A DNA stretch of 64,000 nt from Aselliscus stoliczkanus (taxonomy: Eukaryota; Chordata; Mammalia; Chiroptera; Hipposideridae). Shown piece by piece: positions 23,198 through 33,767 of this stretch. The DNA is taken from NCBI GenBank assembly GCA_033961575.1, contig CM066737.1:48832771-48896770 (forward strand), written 5' to 3'. The notes under the pieces are model-generated. The model worked only from the letters and a program-made list of their open reading frames with translations. It did no database searches and was not told the origin of the DNA. The translations under genes were made by a program, and so were the position numbers. Numbering within the stretch: position 1 is the first letter of the stretch; every line of letters starts with the position of its first letter.

Positions 23198-23652
23198 GGG
23201 CCGGCTGAATGGTGCATTGGTTAAGAGCTGGCTTGGGAAGCCTGGAGCCTCAGTTCGGATCCCACATATGAGGGCCAGTGACACTACCCTCTACAGCTAA
23301 CAACAGCTCCACCTGAAGCTGGGCTGCGAGCCCCAGCAATGATGTAGGCTGCAGCCCCTGCTGCAGTGGGCTTCCATCAGCTACAATGAGTGGCCGGCAG
23401 CCAGCGTGAGTAGCTGGCAGCCAGCGTGAGCTGCCGGTAGCCACGGTGAGCGAACATCCAGAGGCTGGCGACAGATTTGCCTCATCGAGGAGGAGCGCAA
23501 CGATGATACCAACATGGGCCATTGAAGCAACGTCCTCTGCAACTAGACTGAAGAACAGAAAAAAGACAGCAACTTATCTGTTCCCCTTCCCCGATTCCCA
23601 AATGCTCTTCCCCTCCCTCAATTACCCAGTAAAATCTTAAAAAAAAAAAAAC
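23198..23652 (+). mobile_element. Composite (long) tRNA-SINE
   Basis: GGGCCGGCTGAATGGTGCAT head, CACATATGAGGGCCAGTGAC, then the extra body with repeated GGCAGCCAGCGTGAG units and a TTCCC/CCTCCC-rich end before an A-run. Flanks AAAATCTTAGCAAG and AAAACTCCTAGCAAAG are the diverged target duplication. Confidence 0.88.
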
Positions 23653-24345
23653 TCCTAGCAAAGTGGGAATAGTAGGATCATATCTCAACATAATAAAGGC
23701 CATATATGATGAGCCCACAGCAAACATCATGCTAAATGCTGAAAAGCTAAAAGCTTTCCCCTTTAGATCAGGAATTAGACAAGGCTGTGCACTTTCATCA
23801 CTTCTATTGAACATAGTTCTCGAAGTTCTAGCCACAGTAATCAGACAAGTAAATGAAATAAAATGCATTCAAATTGGAAATAGGCATTAAAATTGTCATT
23901 ATATGCAGATGACATGATACTATATAGAGAGCATCCCAACGACTCCACCAAAAAACTGTTAGAACTGATCAATGAATTTAGTAAGGTAGCAGGATACAAA
24001 ATCAATATTCAGAAATCACTTCCATTTTTATACACCAATAATAAACTATCAGAAGAAGAAATCAGGACATCAATCCCTTTTACAATTGCTTCAAAACAAT
24101 AAAATATCTAGGAATCAATTTAACCCAAGAAGTAAAAGACCTGTAGTCGGAAAATTATAAGACACTGAAGAGACAAGGCAAAGTAGATACAAACAATGGA
24201 AATACATACCATGTTCATGGATAGGAAGAATTAATATAGTTAAAATGTCAATACTACCTAAGGCAATATATAGATTCAATGCAATTCCAATCAAACTATC
24301 AAGAATATTTTTCTGAGAAATAGAACATAGAATTCTAGATTTATT

Positions 24346-24804
24346 TTAAAGATTTTATTGGGGCATTGGGGGAGGAGAACAGCACTGACAATCAGGGAAG
24401 GGGAGCAGACAAGTTGCTCTCTTTTTTTGTTCTTCAGTTGCTGAGGACATTGCTTCACTGGCCATTATTGGTATCATCATTGCGTTTTCCCAGGTGAGGC
24501 AGATCAGTCGCCGGCCTCTATATGGTTGCTCACTGCGGCTCTTGGCAGCTCAGGCTGGCTGCCAGCCACTCACGCTGGCTGCCTGTCGCTCACGCTGGCT
24601 ACCGGCCACTCACTGTAGCCTATGGCAGCCCATTGCAGCAGGAGCTGCAGCCTAGACCATTGCTGGGGCTCACACAGCCCAGCTCCAGGTGGAGCTGTTG
24701 TTAGCTGTAGAGGACAGTGTCACTGGCCCTCATATATGGGATCTGAACTAGGGCTGCTGGCATCCCAAAACAAGCTCTTAACCAATGCACGACTTGGCTG
24801 GCCC
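24346..24804 (-). mobile_element. Composite (long) tRNA-SINE
   Basis: Antisense copy with AAAGATTTTATTGGGGCATT at the tail side, minisatellite-like GGCTGCCAGCCACTCACGCT units at 24555-24610 and head ending GACTTGGCTGGCCC. Flanks AATTCTAGATTTATT and AATCCTAAATTTTTT. Confidence 0.88.
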
Positions 24805-25956
24805 TAATCCTAAATTTTTTATGGAACCACAAAAGACCCTGAATAGCCAAGACAATCTTGAGATATAAGAACAAAGTGGGAGGTATAATGTTACCTGACA
24901 TCAAATCATAATACAGTCCTACAGTAATCAAAACAGTATGGTACTGGCATAAAAACAGACACATAGACCAATGGAACAGAATAGAGAGCCCTGGAATAAA
25001 CCCATCCATATTCGGTCATTTGATCTATGACAATGGAAGCAAGAATTTGCATTGGAGTAAAGATAGTCTATTTATTAAATGGTGCTGCGAAAATTGGACT
25101 GACATGTGCAAAAAAATGAAAATGGACCAGCTACTTACACCATATACAAGAACAAACTCAAAATGGATTAAAGACTTTAATGTAAGACCCAAAATCATAA
25201 AACTCCTAGAAGAAAACATAGGGATTAAATTTGCAGACATTACCCTGAGTAATATTTTTACTGATGTATCCCCTTGGGCGAAGGAAATAAAAGAAAAAAT
25301 GAACATATGGGATTACATCAAACTTAAAAGTTTTTTCACCTCAAAGGAAATCATCAATGAAACAAAAAGGCAGCCTACTGAATGGGAGAAGATATTTGCC
25401 AACGATATATCTGATAAGGGGTTAATATCCAAAATTTATAAAACACTCGTGAAATTCAACAATGAAAAACAAACAACCCAATTAAAAAATTGGCAGAGGT
25501 AATGAAGAGACATTTCTCTAGAGAGGACATACAGATGGCCAACAGGCATATGAAAATATGTTCAACCTCACTAATCATCAGAGAAATGCAAGTAAAAACC
25601 GCAATGAGATACCACCTCACTCCGGTCAGAATGGCTATCATCAATAAATTAACAAACAAGTGCTGGCGAGGGTGTGGAGAAAAGGGAACCCTGATGCACT
25701 GTTGGTGGGACTGCAAATTGTTGAAACCATTATGGAAATCAGTATGGAGGTATCTCAAAAAACTGGAGGTATCTCAAAAAAAACTATCGTATGACCCAGC
25801 AATTCCACTCTTGGGTATTTATCCAGAGAAACCCAGGATGCTAATTTGAAAAAATATATGCAGCCCTGTGTGTATCACAGTGCTATTACAATAGCCAAGA
25901 CTTGAAAACAACTGAAATGCCCATCAGTAGATGACTAGATTAAGAATCTTTGGTAC

Positions 25957-26059
25957 GGGTCAGCCAAATGACGCAGTGATTAAGGCTGGCTTGGGAAGCC
26001 AGCGGCCCCGGTTCGGGTCCCACATATGAGGGCCAGGGACACTGCCCTCAAAAAAAAAA
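25957..26059 (+). mobile_element. Short tRNA-derived SINE
   Basis: GGGTCAGCCAAATGACGCAG to CACTGCCCTC plus A-run. Duplication AAGAATCTTTGGTAC / AAGAATCTATGGTAC. Confidence 0.9.
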
Positions 26060-26758
26060 AGAATCTATGGTACATTCATACAATGGAGTATTACTCTGTG
26101 ATAAAGAAGAAAGAAATCATACCATTTGTATCGATATGGATGGACCTAGAGAACACTATCTTCTTACCGTTTTTATTCTGAAGTCTGTTTCATCTGATAT
26201 CAGTATAGCTACACTGTTTTTCTCTGAATACCATTTGCTTGGAGTGTCAATTTCCACCCTTTCCTTTTCACCCTATATTTGTCCTTGTAGCTGAGATGTT
26301 TCTCTTGGAGGCAGCACATAGTTGAGTTTAGTTTTTTGATCCAATCTGTTACTCTGTGCCTTTTTATTGGTGAGTTCAGTCCATTTACATTTAGGGTGAT
26401 TATTAATACATGGGGATTCCATCTCATTTTATCTTTGGTTTTCTGGTAGGACAGTGTCTCCATTGTTTCTTTGCCTTTTTTGTTACTGTTTATTACTCCA
26501 GTGTGGTGGTATTCTTTGATTTTTCCTTCTGTGTCCTCTTTTTTATGTAATATATTTTAACTCCGGATTTTTTTGTGTGGTTATCATTAAGATTTTGTAA
26601 AAGAAAATTTCATATTTTCTTCAGTATGCTTTCTTTCTCTATTCCCTTGTGAAAGTTCAGACCTTTACTCTCTCCCCCTTTATGGTTTTGTTGTTACAAA
26701 TTATCCCTATTTTGGCTGTGAGTTGATTTCTGTGCTATTGTAGCAAGTCGTCTTTTTT

Positions 26759-26861
26759 TTTCTTTTTAGAGGGCAGTGTCACTGGCCCTCATATGTGGGA
26801 TCCGAACCGGGGCCACTGGCATCCCAAGCCAGCTCTTAACCATTGTGCCACTCAGCTGGCC
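26759..26861 (-). mobile_element. Short tRNA-derived SINE
   Basis: Antisense. Flanked by CAAGTCGTCTTTTTT and CAAGTTGTCTTTTTT. Confidence 0.9.
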
Positions 26862-27326
26862 CAAGTTGTCTTTTTTAAATTTTTTATTTTTTTTAATTCT
26901 TTACCTTGTATGTTGTGTTTAAGTGTATAGTGTCTTATTTGGTGTAGCTGTTGACATTTCCTGCTTGTTTCTGCCTATTCATAATACTACCCATGGTTTT
27001 GTATTATTTTGCTTTCTTGTTTCAGGTTGAAAAGCTTCCTTCAGTATTTCTTATAGTGCAGGTCGTGTGTTGCAAAATTTCCTCAGCTTCTGTATGTCTG
27101 GAAAGATCTTTATACCTCCTTCATATCTAAAGGATATCTTTGCTGGATATATTATTCTTGGCTCATAATATCTCTATTTCATTCATTGTAATATTTGATT
27201 CCACTCTCTCCTGGCTTGCAGAGTTTCTGTTGAAATATCTGATGACAATATAATGGGCTTTCCTTTGTAGGTTACTGTCTTCTTTTCCCCAGCTGCCTTG
27301 AGGATTCTTCCTTTGTCATTAATTTT

Positions 27327-27428
27327 TTTTTTCTTGAGGGCAGTGTCACTGGCCCTCATAGGTGGGACTGAACCAGGGCTGCTGGCTTCCCAAGCCAGCG
27401 TTTAACCACCGTGCCACTCAGCTGGCCC
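27327..27428 (-). mobile_element. Short tRNA-derived SINE at a reused target
   Basis: Antisense. Flanked on both sides by TTTGTCATTAATTTTTTTT. The right-hand copy also serves as the left target duplication of the L1 that follows. Confidence 0.9.
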
Positions 27429-27448
27429 ACTTTGTCATTAATTTTTTT

Positions 27449-30400
27449 TCCCTTTTTTTAAAAATTAGTTTCAGGTGTACAACACAATGCAGTAGTTATA
27501 CTCTTTACCCCCCAAAGTGACAACCCCCTCCCCAAGTTCACCACCCCACTCCACCCCCGATATCATACATACCTATTACAATTCCTTTGACTCCCTTCCA
27601 CAGTATACTCCACATCACGTGACTATCTATATTCCATTACAGTTGGCATACAACATTATACAACATCAGCTTCAGATGTACAGTGCAGTGATCAATCCTC
27701 TACTCCAACCAAACTTTTTACAACATTGTTATATTCCCCATACTGTGTTTCATATCCCTGTGGCAATATTGTAGTTGTCTATTTATGCTGTCTAATCCCT
27801 TCCCCTTCCCCCTTATCCCTACCCCCCTCCAAACTAGCAACCCTCAGTTTTTCCTCTATATCTATGAGTCTGTTTACTTTGATCATTCATTCAGTTTTTC
27901 AGATTCCACATATAAGTGAGATTGTATGGTTCTTGTCTTTCTCCAACTTACTTATTTCACTTAACATAATAGTCTCCTCACAACATTATCAATTACATTC
28001 CCAGAACTGCCCCCATATCCCTGCAGCAACATTGTACTCCCACCTACGCTGTCCAAAACCATCCCCCTCTCCCTCTTTCCCACTCCCTCTCAGCCAGCAA
28101 GCATCAGTTTTTCCTTTATATCTGCTTGATATGACTTCAATCTTCTTAAATTTACTGAGACTTGTTTTGTGGCCTGATATAGTCTATCTTGGAAAATGTC
28201 CCATGTGTACTTGAGAAGAATGTGTATTCTGTTTTTTCAGGGTGAAATGCTCTAAATATATCAACGAAGTCCAGCTGGTCTAAAGTGTCATTTAAGGCGA
28301 CTCTTTCTGTGTTGATTTTCTGTCTAAACCGTCTGTCCATTGGTGACAATGAAGTGTTGAAGTCCCCTACTATGATAGTGTTACTGTTGCTACCTGTCTT
28401 TATGTCTGTCAAAATCTGTTATATGTAATTAGGAGTTCCTATGTTGGGTGCATACATGTTTATTAGGGTTATAGTACCCTTCTTTGTCTTTTATTGTAGT
28501 CATTTTAAAGTCTATTTTGTCCAAAATAAGTATTGGTACTCTAGCATTTTTTTCTCATTTTCATTTGCATGAAATATCTTATTCCATCTGTAAACAGCAT
28601 AAACATGTGTCCTATTTTCTTATCCACTCAGCCTCTCTCTGTCTTTTGATTGGAGCATTTAGCCCATTCACATTTAAAATGATTATTGATAGGTGCATAT
28701 GGATTGCCACTATGTTATTTGTATTCCTGGTCTTACTGGGTTAGCTTGTTTACCCCTTTCCTTTGTTTAAAAAAGCCCTTTTAACATTTCTTGCAATGCT
28801 GGTTTGGTGGTAATGAATTCCTTAAGCTTATTCTTTTCTGAGAAGCTCTTTATTTCTCCTTCAATTTTAAGTGATAGCCGTGCTGTGTAGAACAATCTTG
28901 GCTGTAGGCCTTTATTTTGTGTCACTTTGAATATCTCCTGCCACTCCCTTTTGGCCTGCAGATTTTCTGTAGATAAGTCAGCTGTTAGTCTAGCAGGAGT
29001 TCCTTTGTATGTAACCTGCTGTATTTCTCTTGCTGCCTCTAGTATTCTGTCTCTGTCTTTAACCTTTGCCATTTTAACTATGATGTGTCTTGGTATGGAC
29101 CTGTTTGGGTTCAGCTTGTTTGGAACCCTCTGCACTTCCTGGGCATGTATGTTGATTTCCTTCACCAGGATAGGGAAGTTTTTAGTCATTATTCTTTCAA
29201 ATACATTCTCGACCCCTTGCTTCTTCTCTTCTCCTTCTGGTATTCATATGATTCAAAAAGTTGTTGGCTTCACCTTATCCCATAGTGCTCTTAAACTACT
29301 TTCATTGTTTTTTATTCTTTGGTCTTTTCGTTGTGCCAACTGGGTGATTTCTGCTATTTTATCTTCCAAATCGCTGATCTGCTCCTCTGCTTCATCTACT
29401 CTACTGGTGATTCCTTCGAGTGTGTTCTTCATTTCAGTTATTGTATTCTTTAGTTCTAACTGGTTGTTTTTTATGATTTCTCTTTCCTTCCTTATGTCCT
29501 CAGTAAGTTTGTTAAACATTCTTATCATCAGTGTTCTAAACTCTGTCTCTGAAAGGTTAGATCTCTCTGTTTCATTTAGTTCCATTTCTAGAGGTTTCTT
29601 CTGATCTTTTACTTGTGACATGTTTCCTTGTTTCCCCATTCTGGCTGTCACTCTGGGATTGCTTTGATGTATTAGAAAGATCACCATGAAAGCCCTGGCT
29701 GGATCATGCAGGCACACAGCTCACAGCCCAACACTCCCAGGAAAACTCCCAGTCTCAGCCTGTCCCAATCAGCCGCTCGCAAACCTGACCGAGCAGCCTG
29801 ACAACCAATCACCAGCCTGGCAACTCTGCAAGCGCAGTGCAGAGAGCGGGGACCCGAGGCGGCTTGTGCACTCCCAGGTCTCAGTGAGCAGCCTGTTGGA
29901 GCCGGAGGGCACCCGCCTAGCGTTTCCCTGGCAACGCAGTATAAGCCGGGCAGAGGGTGGGGATCCAAGGCCACATGCGCACCCACACGCATGCACACAC
30001 GCACTTCTGCACCAATTCCACCAGACCAATGAGGTCCCGCACCTGATCCTCTGTGGGATGGCCCAACCCTGACAAAATAGCACCGTCCTGTACACCACTC
30101 ACATGCAGGCTCCACACCAGAGGAACAATAATCCAAAAACTTCCAGCCTTTGCAGCAAAGATGCTCAGTTCAGTCCGTCCCCACAGGCTCCCAGGTCCGG
30201 GTCACACAGCCACTCCCTCCACCAATAACCAGGTAAGTGCTCACCGGTGAGCAAGCCTGTGCACTGGCCCCACTGATTCTCTAACCTCTCTTAGTCTTAC
30301 CGAGCTGAGCAAAGAGAGTCCTCCCTAATTTACTGCCAGCTATCTTGGAACTTCTCTTCCCGGCAAAGGAACTCTAGGCTGGTGAGCCTGGTGTGCAGCC

Positions 30401-30653
30401 AGAGGGTCTCTCCACCAACCGGAGAAGCCTCCCCACAGCTGGGTCCTCCCTCATGTGGTTTGCCCTCTCTTGTCTCCACCTGTCCTACCAGACCCGAATC
30501 GGCCTCCTCTTTAATTTCCTCGATTAGTGGTTCTGTTCATCCAGTGTTCCAGGGACCTCCAGGGTTGAATGCTGTATAATTTGCTTGTAATTTTGGTGTG
30601 ATCCTGGGAGGTAGTTAGCACAGCGTCTGTCTATTCTGCTATTTTACCGGAAG
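27449..30653 (-). mobile_element. Young L1 with 5' end, ORF1 and 3' end but ORF2 mostly deleted
   Basis: Minus orientation. 3' untranslated end 27465-28130, partly duplicated. ORF2 start at 28130-28700 only (GDFNTSLSPMDR, then the TFSKIDYI motif of the endonuclease). ORF1 at 28767-29717 in two frames: a coiled-coil part (MELNETERSNLSETEFRTLM...) and the RNA-binding part (NPNRSIPRHIIVKMAKVKDR to QEMLKGLF). G+C-rich 5' untranslated region 29720-30653. The target duplication TTGTCATTAATTTTT is at about 27432 and 30654. Confidence 0.88.
28767..29645 (-). pseudogene. L1 ORF1 (nearly intact)
   Basis: ORF1p binds L1 RNA as a trimer and is needed for retrotransposition. The frame starts about 29640 (MGKQGNMSQVKDQKKP) and runs through a heptad-rich coiled coil ending near 29253. 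After a single disruption between 29189 and 29253 it continues as the RRM and C-terminal domains (PRHIIVKMAKVKDRDRILEA, ARLSLKIEGEIKSFSEKNK) to the stop at 28767. Only one break is apparent, so the element is young compared with its neighbours. Confidence 0.85.
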
Positions 30654-30667
30654 TTGTCATTAATTTT

Positions 30668-32335
30668 TGACAGCTTCAGTACAGTGTGCCTTGGAGAAGG
30701 GCTGCTGGGATTGAGATAATTAGGTGTTCTATTTGCTTCTTGGATTTGAGGATTCAGTTCTTTCCACAAGTTTGGGAAGTTCTCATCAATTATTTGTTTG
30801 AATTTACTCTCTGTTCCCTCCTCCGTTTCTTCTCCTTTTGGTATGCCAGTTATTCTTATATTGCTCTTTCTGATGGGTCAGAAAGTTCCTATAGAGTTCT
30901 TTCATTTCTTTTAACTCTCAAGTCTCTCTCTTATTTCATGTGTGTCATTTACAGATTTCAGTCTTCAATGTCATTGATTCTTTCCTCCATCTAGTCAGCT
31001 CTATTGCCTAAGATGGCTATTTTATTTATTTTTTGGGGTTTTTAATCTCCAGAAATTCTATTTGGTTATGTTCCAAACTTCAATCTCTTTTGTAAAATAT
31101 TGATTTTGTTATTTGACTGTTTCTGAGTTCATTAAACTACCTGTCTGTTTTCTTGCATCTCGTCAAGGTTTTCCAAAACTGCAGTCTTGCATTCTCTGTC
31201 AGTTAATTCACATGTTCTCATGTCTTTAAGTTCATTTTCTGGAGACTTTTCATTTTCTTTCTGAGCTACCTTGTTACCTTGGTAATCCATGGCAATTAAT
31301 GAGTTATTATATCTTTTCATAGGCATCTAGAGGAATGGGTTCCACAAGAGGTTGTTGGGAAAAGGTCTTTCTTTTGTTTTCTAGTAGATGTTGGTGGAAT
31401 GTTTTATTCTCTCTCAAACTGTAGTGCTATATTTTTCCTGCAATTTTCCGGCTTCTCACACAATGGGGATGTCCCCTGGAAGTCGGGCTTCTCCTCTGTG
31501 AGCAGGTCTCCTGGGTCTCAGGGCACTACCTCTGTGGGGTAATGTGGAGTGCTTCTGAATTTCCAAAGCTCTTCCTGCCCCAGTTTCAGATCCTGTGTGT
31601 TTCAGCAGCTCTGTTTACCCTTTCTGAGATCTTCTCAGATAGGTGTGGTAAGGTGCAGAGTGGGTTATGAGAGGTGGCTGTGAGCAATGGAGGGAACTGC
31701 CAGCACAACAATCCTGCACCCAAGGCTCCCTCTCCTTTGCTAGAACTAGTTGGGCCACGAGTCCATGGCTGAGGAGCCACAGATCTCAGAAATGCAAATA
31801 TTCTGTTCTTTTGATCTGACACTGCCACTGGTCTGCTTCTAGCATTGGGAATGTGGCCCTTTGGGCGAGTTCTGGAAGAGTGGGGAGGGGTCGACTGGTC
31901 TCTGTGCCTATGTCTTCTGTCCTCTGCTTGGCAGTGAGGGCTTAATCCACTGTTTCACCCTTCTTTCCTCAGTCTTCGCTCCAAGGTCTCTGTCGTGACC
32001 ATTGTGTTCAGCCATGTTACATGCTGATCCCTCAGGCGGGACTGTGGGACATAAGGGGAGCACTAGCAGTCCCAATTCTTCCCTCTCTGTGACTACTGTA
32101 GCTCCGGAATGGAGCAGCTCGGAGTGTCTGCTTCCTGTGGCCTGTGTCCCCATGCTTTTTCTTGCCCTTCTCCACTGCCCTCCCAATTTGCCCATCTTTA
32201 GATGATTTCAATTGCACTTCTCTTAGTCTTGCCTGTCTGCTACACTGGGAGTCCTTTGTGGAATTATAGCTGTTAAATTTGTTGTAAATTCCTGGGGAGA
32301 TTTCAAGAGGCTCACCTCCTGCCACCATTTCTATG
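30668..32335 (-). mobile_element. L1 antisense: ORF1 and 5' region (second part)
   Basis: Continues the element left at 27429. Antisense ORF1 sequence to about 31330 (minus-strand frame 31132-31326), then a 5' untranslated region with CTATTTGGTT-type and G+C-richer sequence to about 32335. Frames are broken. Confidence 0.65.
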
Positions 32336-33569
32336 ATGTAATCCCCGGTCTTTTTTTTCTTATCTATTCAGCTACCCTATGTCTTTTTATTGGAGCATTT
32401 AATCCATTTATACGTAAAGTGATTCTTGATAGGTACAGTTATTGCGACTCTACTATTCATATTTTTTATCTTTGTTTGTCCCCTTCTTTTTTTTTAAGAA
32501 GCCCCTTTAGCACATCTTGTAACAATGGTTTGCTGGTAATGAATTTGTTTAGCTTTCTCTTGCCTTGGAAGCTATTTATCTCTCCTTCAAATTTAAATGA
32601 TAGACCTGTTGGATAGAGTAGTGTTGGTTGTATGTTCTAGCTTTTCATCCCTTTGAATATTTCGTGCCAATTGCTTCTGGCTTTCAAAGTTTCTGTTGAG
32701 AAATAAGCTTGCAATCTTATGGGAGCTCCTTTTTGAGTAACTAGTTGTCTTTTTTGCTGCTTTTAGGATTTTCTATTTGTCTTCAGCTTTTGGCATTTTA
32801 ATTATGATGTGTCTTGGTGTACCCCTCTTTGGATTCATCTTGTTTGGGATGCTCTGTATTTCCTGGTCTTCTATGTCAGTTTTCTTTCTCAGATTAGGGA
32901 CATTTTCAGTTAGTTTCTCCAAATAGGTTCTCAATTCTTCCCTCCCTCTGTTTTTTTTTTCTGTTACTCCTATCATGCAAATATTTTTATGCTTGATGTT
33001 GTCCCAGATGTTCCTTACTATCTTCAGTTTTTAAAATTCTTTTTTCTTTCTGTTTATTTTTTTGAGGGCAGTGTCACTGGCCCTCATATATTGGACCCGA
33101 ACCGGGGCCACTGACATCCCAAGCCAGCGCTTAACCACCACGCCACTCAGCCGGCCCTCTTTCTGTTTTTTTATTTGGATGTTTTATGCCACCTTGTCTT
33201 CTAAATCACTTATATGATTCTCTGCTTCATGTAATCTGCTGTTGGTTTATTTTAGTGTGTTCTTCATTTCAGTTATTGTATTCTTTCTTCTGACTGTTTT
33301 TTTTAATGGTTTCTATGTTTTTCTTTATGCTTGCTATCTCTTTGTTGAAATTCTCACTAAGTTTTTTTAAGCATTATTATAACCAGTGTTTTAAACTCTG
33401 TCTCTGATAGGTTGGTTGCCTCCATTTCATTTAGTTCTGTTTCTGGAGTTTTTGCTTGTTCTTTTATTCAGGACATGTGTTTTTGTTTCCGCATTCTGGC
33501 TACCTTTCTGTGCTTGATTCTATGTATTAGGTAGATCTGCTATGTCTCTCAGTCTTTGCTAGATAGCCT
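32336..33569 (-). mobile_element. Another L1 ORF1 region, antisense, first part
   Basis: The minus-strand frame 32773-32976 reads NKMNPKRGTPRHIIIKMPKA, the ORF1 RNA-binding domain signature. A SINE (33061-33157) and the mariner (33572) are inserted. It continues at 35316. Confidence 0.75.
33061..33157 (-). mobile_element. Short tRNA-derived SINE
   Basis: Antisense. Flanked by CTTTCTGTTTATTTTTTT and CTTTCTGTTTTTTTATTT. Confidence 0.88.
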
Positions 33570-33767
33570 TACAAGGTCTGATCTGAGAATTAAATTTGCG
33601 AACTTGCCACTGTGTGGTTACATTGACAGCACTGTACAAACAGCTTGGTAAGGTTTAACAACCTGGTATATCAGTGTCTCACAGTTGTGTTCATGTTGAC
33701 ATGTGTCAGTGTCTTTTTGAGGTGTATTCATTACTGTTGTTACATGTTTTTGTGTGCCATCGCAAGA

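Larger units (their letters stand above)
21023..26158 (+). mobile_element. L1 in sense: end of ORF1 and most of ORF2
   Basis: Starts inside ORF1 (the reading KIEGEIKSFSEKNKLKEF can be traced at about 21210-21290). ORF2 begins near 21390 and continues through endonuclease and RT (YADDMILY at about 23900, the catalytic Asp pair) to the C-terminal cysteine segment ([18 protein letters not shown] at about 25660-25720). Three SINEs (23198, 24346, 25957) interrupt it. Frames 23893-24102, 25020-25502 and 25490-25849 are the best remains, with frameshifts between. The 3' end is cut off at about 26158 against antisense L1. Confidence 0.9.
26159..27429 (-). mobile_element. L1 antisense: ORF2 start and ORF1 end (first part)
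   Basis: The minus-strand frame 26209-26463 reads the ORF2 N-terminus (HVLIITLNVNGLNSPIKRHR). From about 26500 to 27310 the antisense ORF1/ORF2 spacer and ORF1 follow. The element continues at 30668 after a younger L1 insertion. Confidence 0.75.

Noticed and set aside
29686..30136. Several Cys/Gly/Pro-rich open frames on both strands
   Set aside because: They lie in the G+C-rich 5' untranslated region of the young L1 and show no conservation pattern.
26159..32335. Twin-primed (5'-inverted) L1 as the explanation for the sense/antisense pair 21023-32335
   Set aside because: The inverted 5' part would have to be on the left of the sense 3' part. Here it is on the right, and part of ORF1 and the start of ORF2 are present in both pieces, so they are two elements.
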